Shown here in pieces: positions 62,364-64,000 of a stretch of DNA of 64,000 bases (position 1 is the stretch's first letter; each line of letters opens with the position of its first letter). A model generated the notes under the pieces. It saw nothing but the letters and a program-made list of their open reading frames with translations, was not told where the DNA came from and did not search any database. Source of the stretch: Fragum whitleyi (lineage: Eukaryota > Mollusca > Bivalvia > Cardiida > Cardiidae); NCBI GenBank assembly GCA_948146395.1, contig OX411549.1:23568990-23632989 (forward strand). Direction: 5' to 3'. The translations under genes were made by a program, and so were the position numbers.

Positions 62364-62455
62364 CTTCTCTCATATACAACTGTTCCAGTTTTAGTCGTCG
62401 TAATTTGTGGTACGCCGCAGACATCTTTCACGTAGCTGCTTTCGGTGAATCTCAT
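62364..62455 (-). CDS. Possible upstream exon of the second minus-strand gene
   Basis: Acceptor CATATCAATTTTAG and donor AAG|GTCAGT. Two frames are open: one from the first base (RFTESSYVKDVCGVPQITTT, phase 0 to 2) and one from an internal ATG at 62,424 preceded by an in-frame TGA (MSAAYHKLRRLKLEQLYMRE, phase 0 to 1). The ATG has A at -3. I cannot choose between them and cannot show a link to the exons at 51-53 kb. Confidence 0.3.
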
Positions 62456-63299
62456 CTAAAATTGATATGTACGTGGAATTATTTCTAAGTTTGCTTTTCA
62501 TTTTTTTTTTGTAAGTTTTCTTCCTTTTTTCCTTTTTTTTAGATCAGCAATTCATTCTCCAACCAACAGTTTAACTAACCAGGTTATGACCATGACGAAT
62601 TCATGATCGATGAAGGAACCAGTTTATTCTCCTAGCGCGGGTATGGCATCAAAGAGAATGAGCTAAAACAATAAGCACTGATACAGGTCTTTGTTCCGCA
62701 ATAATCAGAGAAGTGGTTCTTTTGAGTGCATCAATCTTTAGGAGCTTGCATGTGCTTCATTATCTGCTTAACGTAGGGCTAATACATTTTGTTTATTTAT
62801 TTTTATCCTATTTGTGTATTTGAACGATTCTTATATACTTATTCTTCTTCTTAACCATCTATCCCAAATTATTATTGATATCATTACTATAAGTATTAAT
62901 TTTATTCATATTATTATTGATATTATTAACTCCGAAAAATCCGTGCTGGATGATATTTTAATTAATGCGGCCCATCACGATAAGGCCGAAACTATCAAAG
63001 GAGTGCATGAAAGTATCATTGAAAGTACCATTCGTCGTCAGACCGCACGGACTGGCCAGAATGGTCAAGGTCAATTTTTTTCTCTCTTGTTCAATCTTAC
63101 AAATCTATGGAAATGACCATTCTACCTTACAATACTATATCGACTGACATCTGCTAGATCCCATGTCTTTACAAAAAATATGTAATACAAAGTCTCGTGG
63201 TTGTCCCTTATACATGGCGTGTCTCATTTGTTTGATTTGCGGAGTTACTTAGTAGTCTTTTTTATGTGTGTGTCAGATGGGACAGATTATTATTATGGA

Positions 63300-63990
63300 T
63301 TTCATTCAATCGAGGACTTTCGGTGATTCTACGGAATAGACCGCGGGAATAATATTCAGAATATCGCTCGGATATTTCCGTAAAGTGGAAAAGTAAAAAC
63401 GTCACAAACATTTCTAAAAATGACGTTGCGAAAAAAATAACGAAAGGTTAAACTGGAAATTCTATAATTTGATAACAAAACGCAGTGTTTTACTGCATTT
63501 TGTCATCAAATTACAAGATGCCATAAGGATCTACACAGATGATCGGAAAGCATTAGAGGAATTTGTTTGGGGTTTTTCTTAACAATAAGTATTGGCCAAA
63601 GGACCCCAGAAGCCGAATCACCTAAAAGATAACCCAAGGTGACTACACTTTCGTCCGAGGTACTTTCAAGTTTACGGAAAAGCCCAAGCGATGTTCCGAA
63701 TGGGATTTCACCATCTGAGACCTTCGGCGATTCTACGGAAGTGACCTTAGGAATAATAAGGGTGCAACAATGAAAGCTCGTCGTTTCGGACGTTGATTTA
63801 CATGACCTCACAAACATCACTGAATATGACGTTAAAAAACAACGAAAGATTACAACTGGGCTTTTTAGAGTATGATAACAAAACGCATTTTGTTTTCAAA
63901 TTTTATAATGCCAAAAAGATCTCCATAGAGGATCGGAAAGTATTTTTATATTTTTTTCAAGCGTATTGACCTTAGTAGGCATAATACTAG
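63300..63990. repeat. Tandem duplication, period about 390-404 bp
   Basis: 'cggtgattctacggaa' (63,321) and 'cggcgattctacggaa' (63,725) begin the copies. 'atcggaaagcatt' (63,542) and 'atcggaaagtatt' (63,932) close them, with 'gataacaaaacgca' in both. The minus-strand ORF of about 100 codons at 63,506-63,820 spans the junction and I do not support it as a gene. Confidence 0.65.
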
Positions 63991-64000
63991 AAGGCGAATG

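Noticed and set aside
62814..63116. Plus-strand ORF of 100 codons (…SEKSVLDDILINAAHHDKAE…)
   Set aside because: The first half is Ile-rich AT-biased sequence and the second half has no recognisable family; no clear splice context. It might hide an exon but cannot be supported here.

Overview
The window is eukaryotic nuclear DNA: AT-rich, intron-rich, with GT-AG splice junctions, no bacterial gene architecture, and repeats covering a large share of the non-coding sequence. Two repeat types (one bounded by the strong inverted motif TAGCTCACCTGAGCAC, the other starting ACAAGAGGCCCAAGAGGGCC), the tRNA-derived SINEs and the many foldback MITEs are what I would expect of a bivalve mollusc. That assignment is from memory of such genomes and not from a search.

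One gene can be reconstructed with good support. It lies on the minus strand from the ATG at 41,686 to a probable last exon near 4,569. Nineteen exons (843, 57, 71, 97, 69, 92, 74, 83, 84, 53, 78, 61, 115, 41, 97, 89, 209, 106 and 60 nt) all have GT-AG ends and join in phase to give exactly 793 codons. The product has a long charged N-terminal region. A helix and a cyclic-nucleotide-binding (cNMP/CAP-ED) domain follow, then the start of a second such domain that is interrupted by a low-complexity linker and resumes with a ...LKPGDIFG-type turn. This order and these motifs match the CNBD2 (cyclic nucleotide-binding domain-containing protein 2) family. An extra exon-like ORF (29,631-29,829) and the candidate last exon are both out of phase by one base, each next to a run of G at a splice donor.

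The introns are packed with repeats. The most striking is a six-copy, 50-bp tandem array (19,321-19,620) that has amplified the exon 12 end together with its splice donor. Others are a 3.6-kb TIR element with a 5-bp target duplication inside a foldback element (612-4,220), a ~730-bp tandem duplication carrying twin hairpins (about 12.4-13.98 kb), a 155-bp array inside a larger element (about 14.97-16.94 kb), and two long TA tracts (33.3-33.7 kb).

From 41.7 kb to 64 kb I find no complete gene. A convincing minus-strand exon at 51,297-51,421 and a phase-compatible small exon at 53,523-53,556, with a possible upstream exon at 62,364-62,455, suggest a second, unidentified minus-strand gene. The rest is repeats: at least ten copies or fragments of one palindromic MITE family across the window, a SINE inserted in one of them with a 13-bp target duplication, a 1.36-kb element with long palindromic TIRs (58,660-60,016), a 48-bp coding-like minisatellite (61.8-62.0 kb) and a ~400-bp tandem duplication at the right edge.
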